Assembly: GCA_037440525.1 (NCBI GenBank)
Contig: JBBITW010000005.1
Coordinates: 1 to 41,861 of the forward strand
Direction of reading: 5' to 3'
From: JBBITW01 sp037440525
Lineage (GTDB): Bacteria; Desulfobacterota; BSN033; UBA1163
Length of the DNA stretch: 41,861 nucleotides
Numbering within the stretch: position 1 is the stretch's first letter; each line of letters starts with the position of its first letter. Positions 16,253-24,748 of this stretch are shown piece after piece. The notes below the pieces were generated by a model. That model was given only the letters and a program-made list of their open reading frames with translations. It did not search any database and was not told the DNA's origin. The translations under genes and the position numbers were made by a program.

Positions 16253-17430
16253 ACCATAGCCTCTCTTGCCTTTTGGACCTCTTTCTGTGAAAGGACCTCT
16301 CCAATACGTGCAATACGTCTCGAGGAGAGGTCTTTTACATGGGATCGAAACTTTGGATATTTTTGAATTATTGCTTCAAAATCTTCTTTGGTTAGCTCAA
16401 GTAGTTCAGTTGTCTGGGTCGTTTTAGCTTGGGTCATTCGAGGACGGTTTAATATGAGAGAAAGCTCACCAAAAAAATTCCCACTTCTCTGTACATCAAG
16501 TAGAATCTTTTGTCCCAAGGGATTTTCTGTATATATCTCAACCTCTCCACTTTTTATCATGTAAAGGGAATTGGGAGGATCTCCGATCCTGAACAAGGTC
16601 GTTTCAGGAGGAATCCTTAGGAGTCGGAATCTCTTAAAGACTTCCTCTCTTTCTTGAAAATTGAGTTTTGAAAATAAGGGTGAGAGGGCAAGAAATAGAT
16701 CCAGTACCCTTTTTTTGAAAAGGTTTTGTAATACCTCTTTTATACGAGGATGGTCTTTAAGAATCTTTTCCAATTCATCCCTGGAGATTTCAAGGATTTC
16801 ACATTCTGTTACTGCCTTTACATTTGCATGCCTTCTCTGGTCAATGAAGAAGCCAAACTCCCCGAAGAATTCCCCCTCCCGAAGATTACGAATCCATATA
16901 TCCTTACCTTCGGGGTTTTTCTTAGATATTGCAACCTCTCCCCTGATAATAATCATCAAAGAGTTACCATTCTCCCCTTCTTTGCATATAAATGAATCCT
17001 TTGGAAAGATCTTAGTCTCAACACGCTCAAGAAGCGATTTGAGTTCTGCCTTATTGAGATCGGAGAATAGGGGAATAGGTGGAAGATAGCGAGAAGATTT
17101 CTCTTCACGGGCCTTCTCTATGTAGAGCTGTGAGATACGCTCACTAACTTCTTTGGCCTCTGGATCTACCCTGAGGATCATCTTTTGGATAGAGATTGCT
17201 TGAAGAAGAAAACCATCCTGTGCATAAGCCTCTGAGACCTCCTTATAGACTTTTATAGCCTCCTTCTTTTTCCCTAATTTCAAGAGCAGTTCAGCAACTT
17301 TCAGTTTTGAACGGAGGTCCTGGGGATTCTCATCACAATGTCTTTTAAAATTTTCAAGGGCCTTTCCCAAATCACCCCTTGATAATGCCTCCTGAGCCTT
17401 TTCTTTATAATTAATCTTCTCCTTATTCAT
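16249..17430 (-). CDS. TPR plus tandem cyclic-nucleotide-binding-domain protein
   Basis: A 393-residue soluble protein. Residues 1-110 form TPR-like helices (ALSRGDLGKALENFKRH and similar). Two cyclic-nucleotide-binding folds follow at about 120-240 and 252-370. The first phosphate-binding cassette keeps Gly-Glu (190-191) and Arg (199-200), but has His201 where Ser or Thr is usual. The second keeps Gly-Glu (321-322) and Arg331, but Met-Thr replaces the usual Ser/Thr-Ala, so it may be degenerate. There is no HTH, kinase or membrane segment. It overlaps the upstream permease by 8 bp and lolD by 4 bp, so it is wedged between two Lol subunits. Regulation or scaffolding of the Lol machine is an inference. 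Confidence 0.88.
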   Translation of the reverse strand: MNKEKINYKEKAQEALSRGDLGKALENFKRHCDENPQDLRSKLKVAELLLKLGKKKEAIKVYKEVSEAYAQDGFLLQAISIQKMILRVDPEAKEVSERISQLYIEKAREEKSSRYLPPIPLFSDLNKAELKSLLERVETKIFPKDSFICKEGENGNSLMIIIRGEVAISKKNPEGKDIWIRNLREGEFFGEFGFFIDQRRHANVKAVTECEILEISRDELEKILKDHPRIKEVLQNLFKKRVLDLFLALSPLFSKLNFQEREEVFKRFRLLRIPPETTLFRIGDPPNSLYMIKSGEVEIYTENPLGQKILLDVQRSGNFFGELSLILNRPRMTQAKTTQTTELLELTKEDFEAIIQKYPKFRSHVKDLSSRRIARIGEVLSQKEVQKAREAMV

Positions 17431-18679
17431 AACGTAGTGCCTCTGCTGGATCGAGCTTAGAAGCCCTCCATGAGGGGTAGAGTGTGGCCAGAAGACTTAT
17501 TCCCATAGCAGTAATAGCAATAAGGACTACATCGAGGGGATTTACCTGTGATGGAAGTTTATCTATATAATATACATCACTTCTAAGAATCTTAAATCCA
17601 AAGAGATTCTCAATAAACAGTGTCACCGCCTCAAGATTGAGTGCTATCATGAGACCTGCTATCGTTCCGAGGATTGTCCCGAAAAGACCTATAATACCCC
17701 CTTCTATGATAAATATCTTCAGGATTCCTTTTGAAGTTGCACCCATAGATTTAAGGATGGCAATATCTTTATTCTTCTCCATAACCACCATAATTAGGGT
17801 TGAAATGATATTGAAGGCCGCAACCAGGACTATCAGGACAAGGATAATAAACATGGCAATCTTCTCCAATTTAAGGGCAGTAAAGAGATTTCTGTTCATC
17901 TCCATCCAGTCCTTTGTCCAGAAAGAGAGTCCCATCTTATTGCGTATCTCTTTTGCAATCTCTTTTACATTATATATATCATTTGTCTTAATCTCAATCC
18001 CTGTTACAAGGTCTCCCATAGAGAAGAATTTCTGTGCACTCTTGAGTGAAATATATGCCATAGTATTATCATATTCAAACATCCCTGAATAGAAGATTCC
18101 CTTTACACGAAAGCGTTTCATTTTCGGCATCATACCCATGGGGGTCATTGTGCCAAGAGGAGAGATCACCTGTATGGGATCATTTATGGAAACCGAGAGG
18201 TGTTTGGCAAGTTCAACCCCGAGGATTATCCCTGGAGTTTCACCCTCATGATCAATCTTTAAGTCTTCGATGTGACCTATTTTTAAATTTTTTTTCAATT
18301 CCGTAACCTCTCCCACGTGGTCAGGGTCGATTCCCTTTAGAACCACCCCTGAAACTCCTGCATCTGATGAGAGCATAACCTGACTGAATATGAAAGGTGA
18401 AGCCGATACAATCCCCTTTACATCTTTGAGTCTTTCTAAAACTTCACCATAACGGTCCATTCCTCGCTCGGTGGCCTTGAGAAGAACAATATGGGCTTGT
18501 GTTCCCAGTATCTTCTCCTTAAGGGTCTTCTCAAAACCGCTCATAACAGAAAGCACTACAATCAGTGCCATGACCCCCACCATAACCCCTACAATAGAGA
18601 TAATGGTTATGATGGAGATGAATGTCTGTTTCCGTTTTGCCTTTAGATACCTTAAACCAATAAAAGATTCGTATCCCAT
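17423..18679 (-). CDS. LolC/LolE-type lipoprotein-releasing permease
   Basis: A 418-residue FtsX-type permease with four membrane helices: one near 22-48 and three in the C-terminal part, near 270-400. A large periplasmic domain lies between. The N-terminal FIGLRYLKAKRKQTFISIIT and the C-terminal TLYPSWRASKLDPAEALRYE are characteristic of LolC/E. Only one such permease is present, so a homodimeric (LolF-like) arrangement with LolD is likely. It starts 6 bp after the lysS stop and overlaps the cNBD gene by 8 bp. Confidence 0.92.
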   Translation of the reverse strand: MGYESFIGLRYLKAKRKQTFISIITIISIVGVMVGVMALIVVLSVMSGFEKTLKEKILGTQAHIVLLKATERGMDRYGEVLERLKDVKGIVSASPFIFSQVMLSSDAGVSGVVLKGIDPDHVGEVTELKKNLKIGHIEDLKIDHEGETPGIILGVELAKHLSVSINDPIQVISPLGTMTPMGMMPKMKRFRVKGIFYSGMFEYDNTMAYISLKSAQKFFSMGDLVTGIEIKTNDIYNVKEIAKEIRNKMGLSFWTKDWMEMNRNLFTALKLEKIAMFIILVLIVLVAAFNIISTLIMVVMEKNKDIAILKSMGATSKGILKIFIIEGGIIGLFGTILGTIAGLMIALNLEAVTLFIENLFGFKILRSDVYYIDKLPSQVNPLDVVLIAITAMGISLLATLYPSWRASKLDPAEALRYE

Positions 18680-18685
18680 TGAGTC

Positions 18686-20164
18686 CTATTTCTCCAATCG
18701 AAGCAACGGGAAAAAAATTACATCTCGAATGGAGGGAGAATCTGTTAGGAGCATAACCCACCGATCGATTCCGATCCCTTCTCCTGCGGTTGGGGGCATA
18801 CCAAATTCGAGGGCATAAAGGAAATCTTCGTCAATAAAATTGCTATCTGTCTCATCTATTCGCTCTTTTATCTGTTGCAGGAAACGTTCTCTCTGGTCAA
18901 TGGGATCATTAAGCTCAGAAAAGCCATTGGCAATCTCTCTTCCTGCGATAAATAGTTCAAAGCGGTCTACTACCTGGGGATTCTCTCCGTTTCGGCGTGA
19001 AAGGGGAGATACCTCTGTGGGATAGTGAGTGATAAAAGTAGGCTGAGTGAGGTGGTGCTCTACTTTCTCCTTGAATAGCTCTGCCAAGACCCTCCCATGG
19101 GATGTCCCCCTTTTTAGTTCAAGTCCAAGCCCCTTTGCAACATCTATAGCTTTTGAATGTTCTTTTATTATATCTGAATCAAAGCCCCCGTATTCGAGGA
19201 GGGCTTCATCAAAACGCAATCTCCTCCACGGAGGGGTAAAGTCGATCTCCTTTCCCTGATATGATATGGTGAGTCCATTATTAATCTCACGAACAGTTGA
19301 ACAGAGTAACTCTTCAGTAATCTCCATCATATCTTGATAGTTTGCGTAACTTTGATAAAATTCGAGCATGGTAAATTCGGGGTTGTGAAGTGTTGATATC
19401 CCTTCATTTCTGAAACAGCGATTGATTTCAAAAATCCTCTCAAATCCTCCAATCACCAATCTTTTTAAAAAGAGCTCCGGGGCTATGCGTAAGTAGAGTT
19501 CCATATTTAGCGCATTGTGATGTGTTCTGAAAGGTTTTGCAGTTGCTCCCCCAGGGATGGGATGAAGCATAGGAGTTTCTACCTCGTAAAAACCCCTCTC
19601 TATAAAGAATTCTCGGATCTTTTGAATGATTTTTATCCTTTTCAGAAAGGTTTCTTTAGACCTGGGGTTTGAGATAAAATCTAAATGACGGTGACGGTAA
19701 CGAATCTCTATATCAGTGAGGCCGTGCCACTTCTCGGGCAGGGGGCGAAGAGATTTTACCAGAAGTCTAAACCTCTGAACATGGATGGTCAGTTCCCCCG
19801 TCCTTGTTCTAAAGATCTTCCCCTCAATTCCAATAAAGTCCCCTATATCAAACTTCTTAAAGAGTTGAAAGGCCTCCTCTCCTACAGTCTCTTTCTGCAG
19901 ATATGCCTGTATCCTTCCATTACTATCCCTTATCTCGATAAAGGAGGTTTTGCCAAAATCCCGTATGGCAAATATTCTTCCAGCAATAAAGAAGGTCTCT
20001 TTGATGGATTTGAGTTCCTCTTCTGAAGCGGAATCGAACATTTCATGGATATCCTTAGAGGTATGGGTCACCCTAAAATCATTGGGGAATGGATCAATCC
20101 CTTCCTTCCTTAATGCCTCCAATTTTCTGATTCTCTGGCGAAAAAGTTCATTCGTCTCATCCAT
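18686..20164 (-). CDS. lysS: Lysyl-tRNA synthetase, class II
   Basis: A class II LysRS of about 492 residues. An N-terminal OB-fold anticodon-binding domain (about 50-150) contains IFAIRDFGKTSFIEIRDS. The catalytic domain has motif 2 FRNEGISTLHNPEFTMLEFY and motif 3 GIGIDRWVMLL. Several in-frame Met codons precede this start (20203, 20182, 20170). The ATG at 20164 has AAAGAG at 6 bp, so I prefer it. The first gene of the long envelope run, it lies 6 bp before the Lol permease gene. Confidence 0.95.
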   Translation of the reverse strand: MDETNELFRQRIRKLEALRKEGIDPFPNDFRVTHTSKDIHEMFDSASEEELKSIKETFFIAGRIFAIRDFGKTSFIEIRDSNGRIQAYLQKETVGEEAFQLFKKFDIGDFIGIEGKIFRTRTGELTIHVQRFRLLVKSLRPLPEKWHGLTDIEIRYRHRHLDFISNPRSKETFLKRIKIIQKIREFFIERGFYEVETPMLHPIPGGATAKPFRTHHNALNMELYLRIAPELFLKRLVIGGFERIFEINRCFRNEGISTLHNPEFTMLEFYQSYANYQDMMEITEELLCSTVREINNGLTISYQGKEIDFTPPWRRLRFDEALLEYGGFDSDIIKEHSKAIDVAKGLGLELKRGTSHGRVLAELFKEKVEHHLTQPTFITHYPTEVSPLSRRNGENPQVVDRFELFIAGREIANGFSELNDPIDQRERFLQQIKERIDETDSNFIDEDFLYALEFGMPPTAGEGIGIDRWVMLLTDSPSIRDVIFFPLLRLEK

Positions 20165-20210
20165 ATCCATCTCTTTTTCCATTAAAAATACTATAATATT
20201 CAAGAATTTT

Positions 20211-20239
20211 AAATTAACCCATTTTCATATTTAGGTCAA
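20211..20239 (-). promoter_or_regulatory. Candidate promoter for the lysS-lol run
   Basis: On the minus strand, -35 TTGACC (20234-20239), a 17-bp spacer and a weak -10 TAATTT (20211-20216). The -35 is good and the -10 poor, so this is tentative. Confidence 0.3.
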
Positions 20240-20416
20240 GGTAAAATTAGGCCTTGAATGTAATGCCTCAATTGTCCGTGGAAATTGACAAAGATTGGGC
20301 GGGGATGCCAGAAAAAATCTTATTGCCTGCCCTGCCTGCCGCATGCAATGACTATAATTAATTGGAGCATTAAATAAGATGAGTATATCAAGATGATATC
20401 ATGTGAGGCTAATTCT

Positions 20417-20782
20417 TCAAGGATATCTTAAATCAAAGGCATCTTTTATCAACTCAATCTCCTCCCCTTTTTTCCCAAGCACTATGGCCACTACATCAAA
20501 TCTTGCCTTCACATTCTCGATTCTTTTCTCTTTTAAAAATGTTAAGGCAACCTTAGAGAGCTGTTCCTGCTTTTTTGGATGGACGGCTAACTGTGGAGGT
20601 CCAAAGGTTGTTGAGGTCCTTGTCTTGACCTCGACAAATACAAGTGTATCCTTCTCTTTGGCGATGATGTCCATCTCCCCCATCTTACATACATAATTTC
20701 TCTGGAGGATACGATAACCATTCTTCTTTAAAAAGCCTATGGCCAATTCTTCTCCCTTTTGCCCGAGCTCCTTCTTCTCCAT
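20417..20782 (-). CDS. YraN/UPF0102 endonuclease-like protein
   Basis: A 121-residue protein of the YraN (UPF0102) family, with a Holliday-junction-resolvase/PD-(D/E)xK fold. The visible catalytic pattern is LGQKGEELAIGFLKKNGY, then MGEMDIIAKEKDTLVFVEVKTR, giving the Glu, Asp and ExK residues. The biological role is not firmly established. Its place after rnhB is the common arrangement. Here family A copy 2 separates the two genes and ends 25 bp before this start. Confidence 0.93.
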   Translation of the reverse strand: MEKKELGQKGEELAIGFLKKNGYRILQRNYVCKMGEMDIIAKEKDTLVFVEVKTRTSTTFGPPQLAVHPKKQEQLSKVALTFLKEKRIENVKARFDVVAIVLGKKGEEIELIKDAFDLRYP

Positions 20783-20807
20783 TACCTATCTGACCACTGA
20801 TTAAATA

Positions 20808-21027
20808 GAGACCTCTGAAAAAGTATTAAAGATTCTTATAGACTGGGGAGGTGGGGTGGAAAAGCCTTCGAGCGGATACTGATAATAATATGGCACCATT
20901 GATTAATACCCTGAAAATGCTTGATTTTCTTTAAAGCGATTGTTAGCAATTTAACTTCTTAATGTCCGCATTCGAAGGGTTTGGAGCCCTACCTCCCCAG
21001 TCATTTCATGACTTTTTCAGAGTTCTC
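20808..21027 (+). repeat. Family A palindromic element, copy 2
   Basis: A 220-bp copy of the element seen at 7776-7997 (inverted there) and 37620-37840. It has ends GAGACCTCTGAAAAAG and CTTTTTCAGAGTTCTC, arms GACTGGGGAGGTGGGG and CCTACCTCCCCAGTC, and the central TTGATTAATACCCTGAAAA. It lies between rnhB and yraN. Its right end overlaps the last codons and stop of rnhB. Confidence 0.92.
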
Positions 21028-21647
21028 AAATATTCTCTAACTCCTCTAAAGGTCTTTCGGTGAAGTTCACAAACGCCATATCTCTCTATTGCCTTTAGGT
21101 GTTCTTTTGTACCGTATCCCTTGTGACTTGCGAAATTATACTGAGGATATATCATGTGAAATTCGTCCATTATTCTATCACGGGTTACCTTAGCCACAAT
21201 AGAGGCTGCAGAAATGGATTGGCAGAGCTGATCCCCTTTACGGATAGCCTTTTGGGGCAATGGTATGTCAATTCCCCTGTTGCCATCAATAAGAATAAAA
21301 TCAGGGGGGTAGGGGAGATTCTTTACTGCGAGTGACATGGCCTTTAATGTGGCCTGAAATATATTTATCAAATCGATCTCTTCCTGCCAGACTGATCCGA
21401 TCCCGACTCCCAATGCCCTGGAAAGGATTAAATCGTAGAGGGCATAGCGTCTATTTGGTGAGATTTTTTTCGAGTCGAAAAGCCTTTCCCCAATTCCATC
21501 TTCCGGAAGGATCACAGCAGCCGCAACTACAGGACCAGCAAGGGGACCCCTTCCTGCTTCATCAACTCCAGCAATCCTACGATAACCTTGCCTTAGATAG
21601 AGTTTTTCAAAATAGTCCGGAGACTGTTTTGAAAGAAGAGGGAGCAT
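21006..21647 (-). CDS. rnhB: Ribonuclease HII
   Basis: An RNase HII of about 213 residues that cleaves the RNA strand of RNA-DNA hybrids and removes embedded ribonucleotides. The motifs AGVDEAGRGPLAGPVVAAAV, DSKKIS, LIDGNRGI, SISAASIVAKVTRDRIMDE and HKGYGTKEH carry the expected acidic residues. ATG 21647 is preceded by AAGGTGAA; a TTG at 21680 is an alternative. The C-terminal codons for LRTLKKS and the stop lie inside the terminal repeat of family A copy 2, so the natural C-terminus appears to be element-derived. Confidence 0.94.
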   Translation of the reverse strand: MLPLLSKQSPDYFEKLYLRQGYRRIAGVDEAGRGPLAGPVVAAAVILPEDGIGERLFDSKKISPNRRYALYDLILSRALGVGIGSVWQEEIDLINIFQATLKAMSLAVKNLPYPPDFILIDGNRGIDIPLPQKAIRKGDQLCQSISAASIVAKVTRDRIMDEFHMIYPQYNFASHKGYGTKEHLKAIERYGVCELHRKTFRGVREYLRTLKKS

Positions 21648-21694
21648 TTCACCTTGCAGATGGCAGTTTGAAATCCCCAATTTGAAGCGACCTT

Positions 21695-22048
21695 TCAGTT
21701 TTCCTGTTTCCTTTCACCCCTTATACGGGCAGCCTTCCCTTTGAGATTTCTCAGGTAGAAGAGCTTTGCCCTCCTTACCTTCCCTCGACTTATCACATCT
21801 ATTCTATCAACCCTTGGTGAATGAAGGGGAAAGATCCTCTCTACACCAATTCCATATGAGATCTTTCTAACGGTGAAGGTAGATCTAATTCCTCCTGCCT
21901 TCTTCCGAATCACTACACCTTCAAATGGTTGTATCCTTTCTTTCTCTCCCTCAACAATCTTTACATATACCCTGACAGTATCTCCTACCTTAAAATCTGT
22001 AAGGTCTGTCCTGAGTTGTTCCCTTTCAACTATCTCCAGTGGATTCAT
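21695..22048 (-). CDS. rplS: 50S ribosomal protein L19
   Basis: A 117-residue L19, normal length, at the interface of the two ribosomal subunits. Recognisable stretches are FKVGDTVRVYVKIVEGEK, RIQPFEGVVI, GVERIFPLHSP and RGKVRRAKLFYLR. AGGAGG lies 9 bp before the ATG. It sits in the usual place after the trmD block. Confidence 0.97.
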   Translation of the reverse strand: MNPLEIVEREQLRTDLTDFKVGDTVRVYVKIVEGEKERIQPFEGVVIRKKAGGIRSTFTVRKISYGIGVERIFPLHSPRVDRIDVISRGKVRRAKLFYLRNLKGKAARIRGERKQEN

Positions 22049-22118
22049 CTCCTTGGTCCTCCTATCTTATTTTCAAAGCTCAATAAAGGAAAGAGAAAAA
22101 TAGAAAAACTATGCCATT

Positions 22119-22721
22119 TTATCTCTCTCCTAACAATCTATCAAGGATTATGGCAACTGCTGAACGAACTGAAAGGTGATTGTAACCTTCTCCTTCGATT
22201 GGTGCAAGAATATAATCAGAGCTTTCCTTCACCTCTCGAGTTAAACCCCATCCTGTCCCGAATAGAATAAAAAATGGTGTTTCCTGATCTTTAAATAATC
22301 TCTTAAGGTCACTAAAACTGATATTGTTGGGATGGGGGGAAGCACTTGTAGATATCATTTTTACATCCCTTCTCCATAAATTTAAGATCTCAAGTCCTGC
22401 CTCCTCAATACTTCGAGAAATCCTGACAAGTGATAGGGATTCCTTCCTAATGGGGTTATAGTTGGATCCCGCGCCTTTTATCCAGTGATGAAGAAGCCTT
22501 TTGGTCAATTCAATCTGGCTTTCAAGCGGTGTAATTATAAAGAATCCTCCAAGGCCAAATGTCCTTGCACAACGTGCAATATCATGTATATCAAGGCTCG
22601 TAATGGCTGTTGTTACAACCTCCCCCTTCCTGTCATAAACAGGATAGTGAACCAATCCCAAATGGATATGATTAGCCTTCAACCCTTTCTTTCCCGTCCC
22701 TCCCTGATTTAGTGATCTCAT
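22119..22721 (-). CDS. SAM-dependent RNA methyltransferase (PF09936-like)
   Basis: A 200-residue SPOUT-like methyltransferase family typically found between trmD and rplS in Desulfobacterota and relatives. The N-terminal HLGLVHYPVYDRKGEVVTT and the FILFGTGWGLTREV knot region are characteristic. Its RNA target is not known to me. ATG 22721 has AGAGG seven bases upstream and overlaps the trmD 3' end by 50 bp. A TTG start inside the overlap would shorten it by 13 residues. Confidence 0.9.
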   Translation of the reverse strand: MRSLNQGGTGKKGLKANHIHLGLVHYPVYDRKGEVVTTAITSLDIHDIARCARTFGLGGFFIITPLESQIELTKRLLHHWIKGAGSNYNPIRKESLSLVRISRSIEEAGLEILNLWRRDVKMISTSASPHPNNISFSDLKRLFKDQETPFFILFGTGWGLTREVKESSDYILAPIEGEGYNHLSVRSAVAIILDRLLGER

Positions 22722-23430
22722 CCAGAATCCTCTTGTCCTCTTCCGAGAGAGTGGCTCTGGCCAGAAGATCAGGCCTTCTCATGGACGTCCTCCTCAGGGC
22801 CTCCCTTCTTCTCCAGAGAGAAATTGCCAGGTGGTTTCCTGAAAGAAGAACCTTAGGAACCTCGTATCCTTTAAAATCAGGGGGGCGGGTATATTGGGGA
22901 TATTCCAAGAGGGGGTATGAGAAGGAATCATCTTTGGCAGAGAGTTCATTTCCCAAAACCCCTGGTAAAAGTCTTGAAACTGCATCTATAATTACCATCG
23001 CCGCAAACTCTCCCCCTGTGAGTATATAATCTCCGATCGAAATTTCTTCATCGACCATTAATTCCCTTACCCTTTCATCAACCCCTTCGTATCTGCCACA
23101 GAGGAGGATGAGGTGGGATCTCAAGGAGAGATCGCGAGCTATATCTTGATTAAATAGTTTTCCTTGAGGGGTTAGATAGATCGTCCATGAGGATGGGTCT
23201 TCTGCCTTTATCCACTCAATGGCTTTGGCAATTGGTTCTATTTTCATCACCATCCCCTGTCCCCCTCCATATGGAGTATCGTCAACAACTTTGTGTCTCC
23301 CTGAAGCAAAGTCCCTGATATTGATAGTTCGGATTTGTATAATTCCCCTTTGGATTGCCCTTCCCAAAATGCTCTCCTTAAATGGAGATGAAAACATATT
23401 AGGGAAGAGTGTGAGAATGTCAAACTTCAT
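22672..23430 (-). CDS. trmD: tRNA (guanine-N1)-methyltransferase TrmD
   Basis: A SPOUT methyltransferase of about 252 residues that makes m1G37 in tRNAs and prevents frameshifting. Diagnostic stretches are FDILTLFPNMF, DDTPYGGGQGMVMK, LLCGRYEGVDERV and DYILTGGEFAAMVIIDA, the last forming the knot that binds AdoMet. I prefer the second of two Met codons (23430), which has GGGAG seven bases upstream. It overlaps the rimM stop slightly and the next gene by 50 bp. Confidence 0.97.
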   Translation of the reverse strand: MKFDILTLFPNMFSSPFKESILGRAIQRGIIQIRTINIRDFASGRHKVVDDTPYGGGQGMVMKIEPIAKAIEWIKAEDPSSWTIYLTPQGKLFNQDIARDLSLRSHLILLCGRYEGVDERVRELMVDEEISIGDYILTGGEFAAMVIIDAVSRLLPGVLGNELSAKDDSFSYPLLEYPQYTRPPDFKGYEVPKVLLSGNHLAISLWRRREALRRTSMRRPDLLARATLSEEDKRILDEITKSGRDGKERVEG

Positions 23431-23947
23431 CCTCATTCTCCCATAGACCTTCCATTCTAAGGACTTTCAATACCCCTCTTTCCATATCAACATCTTTTAT
23501 AACCTCTTCTATCGCTGGTAAAAAGATATCTCCCCTTTTCCCTTCAACAACATACACATCATTTGCTCCTGTTGGGAAAATCTCCTTAACACTTCCAAGT
23601 CTCTTGCCACTTTCTGTCTCAACCAGCATCCCTAAGATTTCAAACCAGTAATATTCCCCTCTGTCTAATTTAGGGAGATCGCTCTTTTTGATAAATATTT
23701 CTCTCCCACAAAGAGATTCAGCTTCTTCTCTACTATCGATTCCCCTGAGCTTGAGAATAAGGTGGGGAGGTTGAGTTTTCACCTCCGAGATTTCATAAGA
23801 GCGATGTTCGGAGATGGTGTCTAAGAGAAAGATCTTCCGATAGAAACGGAATTGTTTGATATCATCTCCAAAGTACTTAACCTTGATCCTTCCCTTAACT
23901 CCGTGTGGTTTGATCACCTTTCCAATAGGGAAAAAATCTTTATCCAT
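23420..23947 (-). CDS. rimM: Ribosome maturation factor RimM
   Basis: A 175-residue two-domain 16S processing factor. The N-terminal RimM domain begins FPIGKVIKPHGVKGRIKVK, and the C-terminal PRC-barrel includes GEYYWFEILGMLVETE and NDVYVVEGKRGDIFLPA. It helps assemble the 30S head near S19. No Shine-Dalgarno sequence is obvious close to the ATG; a GGAGGAAGG lies about 40 bp upstream. The gene follows khpA after 118 bp in which I see no other gene. Confidence 0.95.
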   Translation of the reverse strand: MDKDFFPIGKVIKPHGVKGRIKVKYFGDDIKQFRFYRKIFLLDTISEHRSYEISEVKTQPPHLILKLRGIDSREEAESLCGREIFIKKSDLPKLDRGEYYWFEILGMLVETESGKRLGSVKEIFPTGANDVYVVEGKRGDIFLPAIEEVIKDVDMERGVLKVLRMEGLWENEDEV

Positions 23948-24065
23948 GGATCAAAAATATTAATCAAACCGAAGGAGTAGTTAGATTATAAAGATCCTTC
24001 CTCCATTTTCCGCGAGCAGGGTTAAAGGATTTCTCATCTTGAGTTTCTGGCCCAATAAGGACTTT

Positions 24066-24302
24066 TTACTCGATTATCTCTAAGACAGAACGTTTCCCCA
24101 AATTGGCTGAAACTGCTCCAAGGATCACTCTTATTGCCCTCGCTGTCCGGCCCTGTTTTCCTATTACCTTTCCTAAGTCCTCTTTGGCCACAGAGAGTTC
24201 AATAACTGAAGTCTTCTCCCCCTCGATCTCGGAGACTCTAACCTGATCTGGATGATCCACCAATGCCTTTGCAATATATTCAATTAGGTCTTTTGTATTC
24301 AT
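24066..24302 (-). CDS. khpA: KhpA-type KH-domain RNA-binding protein
   Basis: A 78-residue KH-domain protein. The family signature is VAKEDLGKVIGKQGRTARAI, containing the GxxG-type loop (GKQG). KhpA binds RNA, often with KhpB. ATG 24302 is chosen because GGAGGTG precedes it with ideal spacing; an upstream in-frame start (24335) lacks this. It lies between rpsP and rimM, its standard position. Confidence 0.95.
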   Translation of the reverse strand: MNTKDLIEYIAKALVDHPDQVRVSEIEGEKTSVIELSVAKEDLGKVIGKQGRTARAIRVILGAVSANLGKRSVLEIIE

Positions 24303-24371
24303 AACCCACCTCCAGTTTTCCGAAACAATTCTCACAGAGATTTAACAGAATAAAATTTGGGAAAAGACAAC

Positions 24372-24641
24372 TTACTCTTTTTTACCCTCCGCCAACTTTT
24401 TGAAGATCCCCGATCTTTTTAATAGTTGACGGACAGTCTGGGTAGGCTGAGCCCCCTTGCCCAGCCAATGAATCGCCTTCTCCATTTTGATTCTGACCTC
24501 TACGGGATCCTTCTTGGGATCGTAGGTACCCAATTGATCTATAAACCTTCCGTCCCTTGGTGAATGACGATCTGCCACAACTATCCTATAAAAAGGAGTC
24601 TTCTTCCCGCCAAACCTCATAAGTCTCATTGATACAGCCAT
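24372..24641 (-). CDS. rpsP: 30S ribosomal protein S16
   Basis: An S16 of about 89 residues, an early 30S assembly protein. SMRLMRFGGKKTPFYRIVVA at the N-terminus and LGTYDPKKDPVEV are characteristic. ATG 24641 is preferred over GTG 24656, because the strong AGGAGGTGATC motif overlaps that GTG and is upstream of the ATG. A C-terminal acidic/lysine extension is short. Confidence 0.96.
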   Translation of the reverse strand: MAVSMRLMRFGGKKTPFYRIVVADRHSPRDGRFIDQLGTYDPKKDPVEVRIKMEKAIHWLGKGAQPTQTVRQLLKRSGIFKKLAEGKKE

Positions 24642-24671
24642 TCCTCTTCGGATCACCTCCTTTATAAAAGA

Positions 24672-24680
24672 ATTATATCA
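24672..24680 (-). promoter_or_regulatory. Extended -10 promoter before rpsP
   Basis: On the minus strand the sequence TGATATAAT forms a consensus TGnTATAAT extended -10 (TATAAT at 24672-24677). No good -35 is visible, as is usual for this class. It lies in the 92-107-bp gap between ffh and rpsP and would start transcripts just before the strong rpsP ribosome-binding site. Confidence 0.5.
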
Positions 24681-24748
24681 ATACTTAAATTTGAATCTTA
24701 GAAGCTATTCTTCAGTAGCATACCCACAGTGACCAGGGCAATAAATTT

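Noticed and set aside
20870..20915. TGGCAC in the centre of family A, resembling the -24 part of a sigma-54 promoter
   Set aside because: The -12 part (TTGC at correct spacing) is absent in all three copies.
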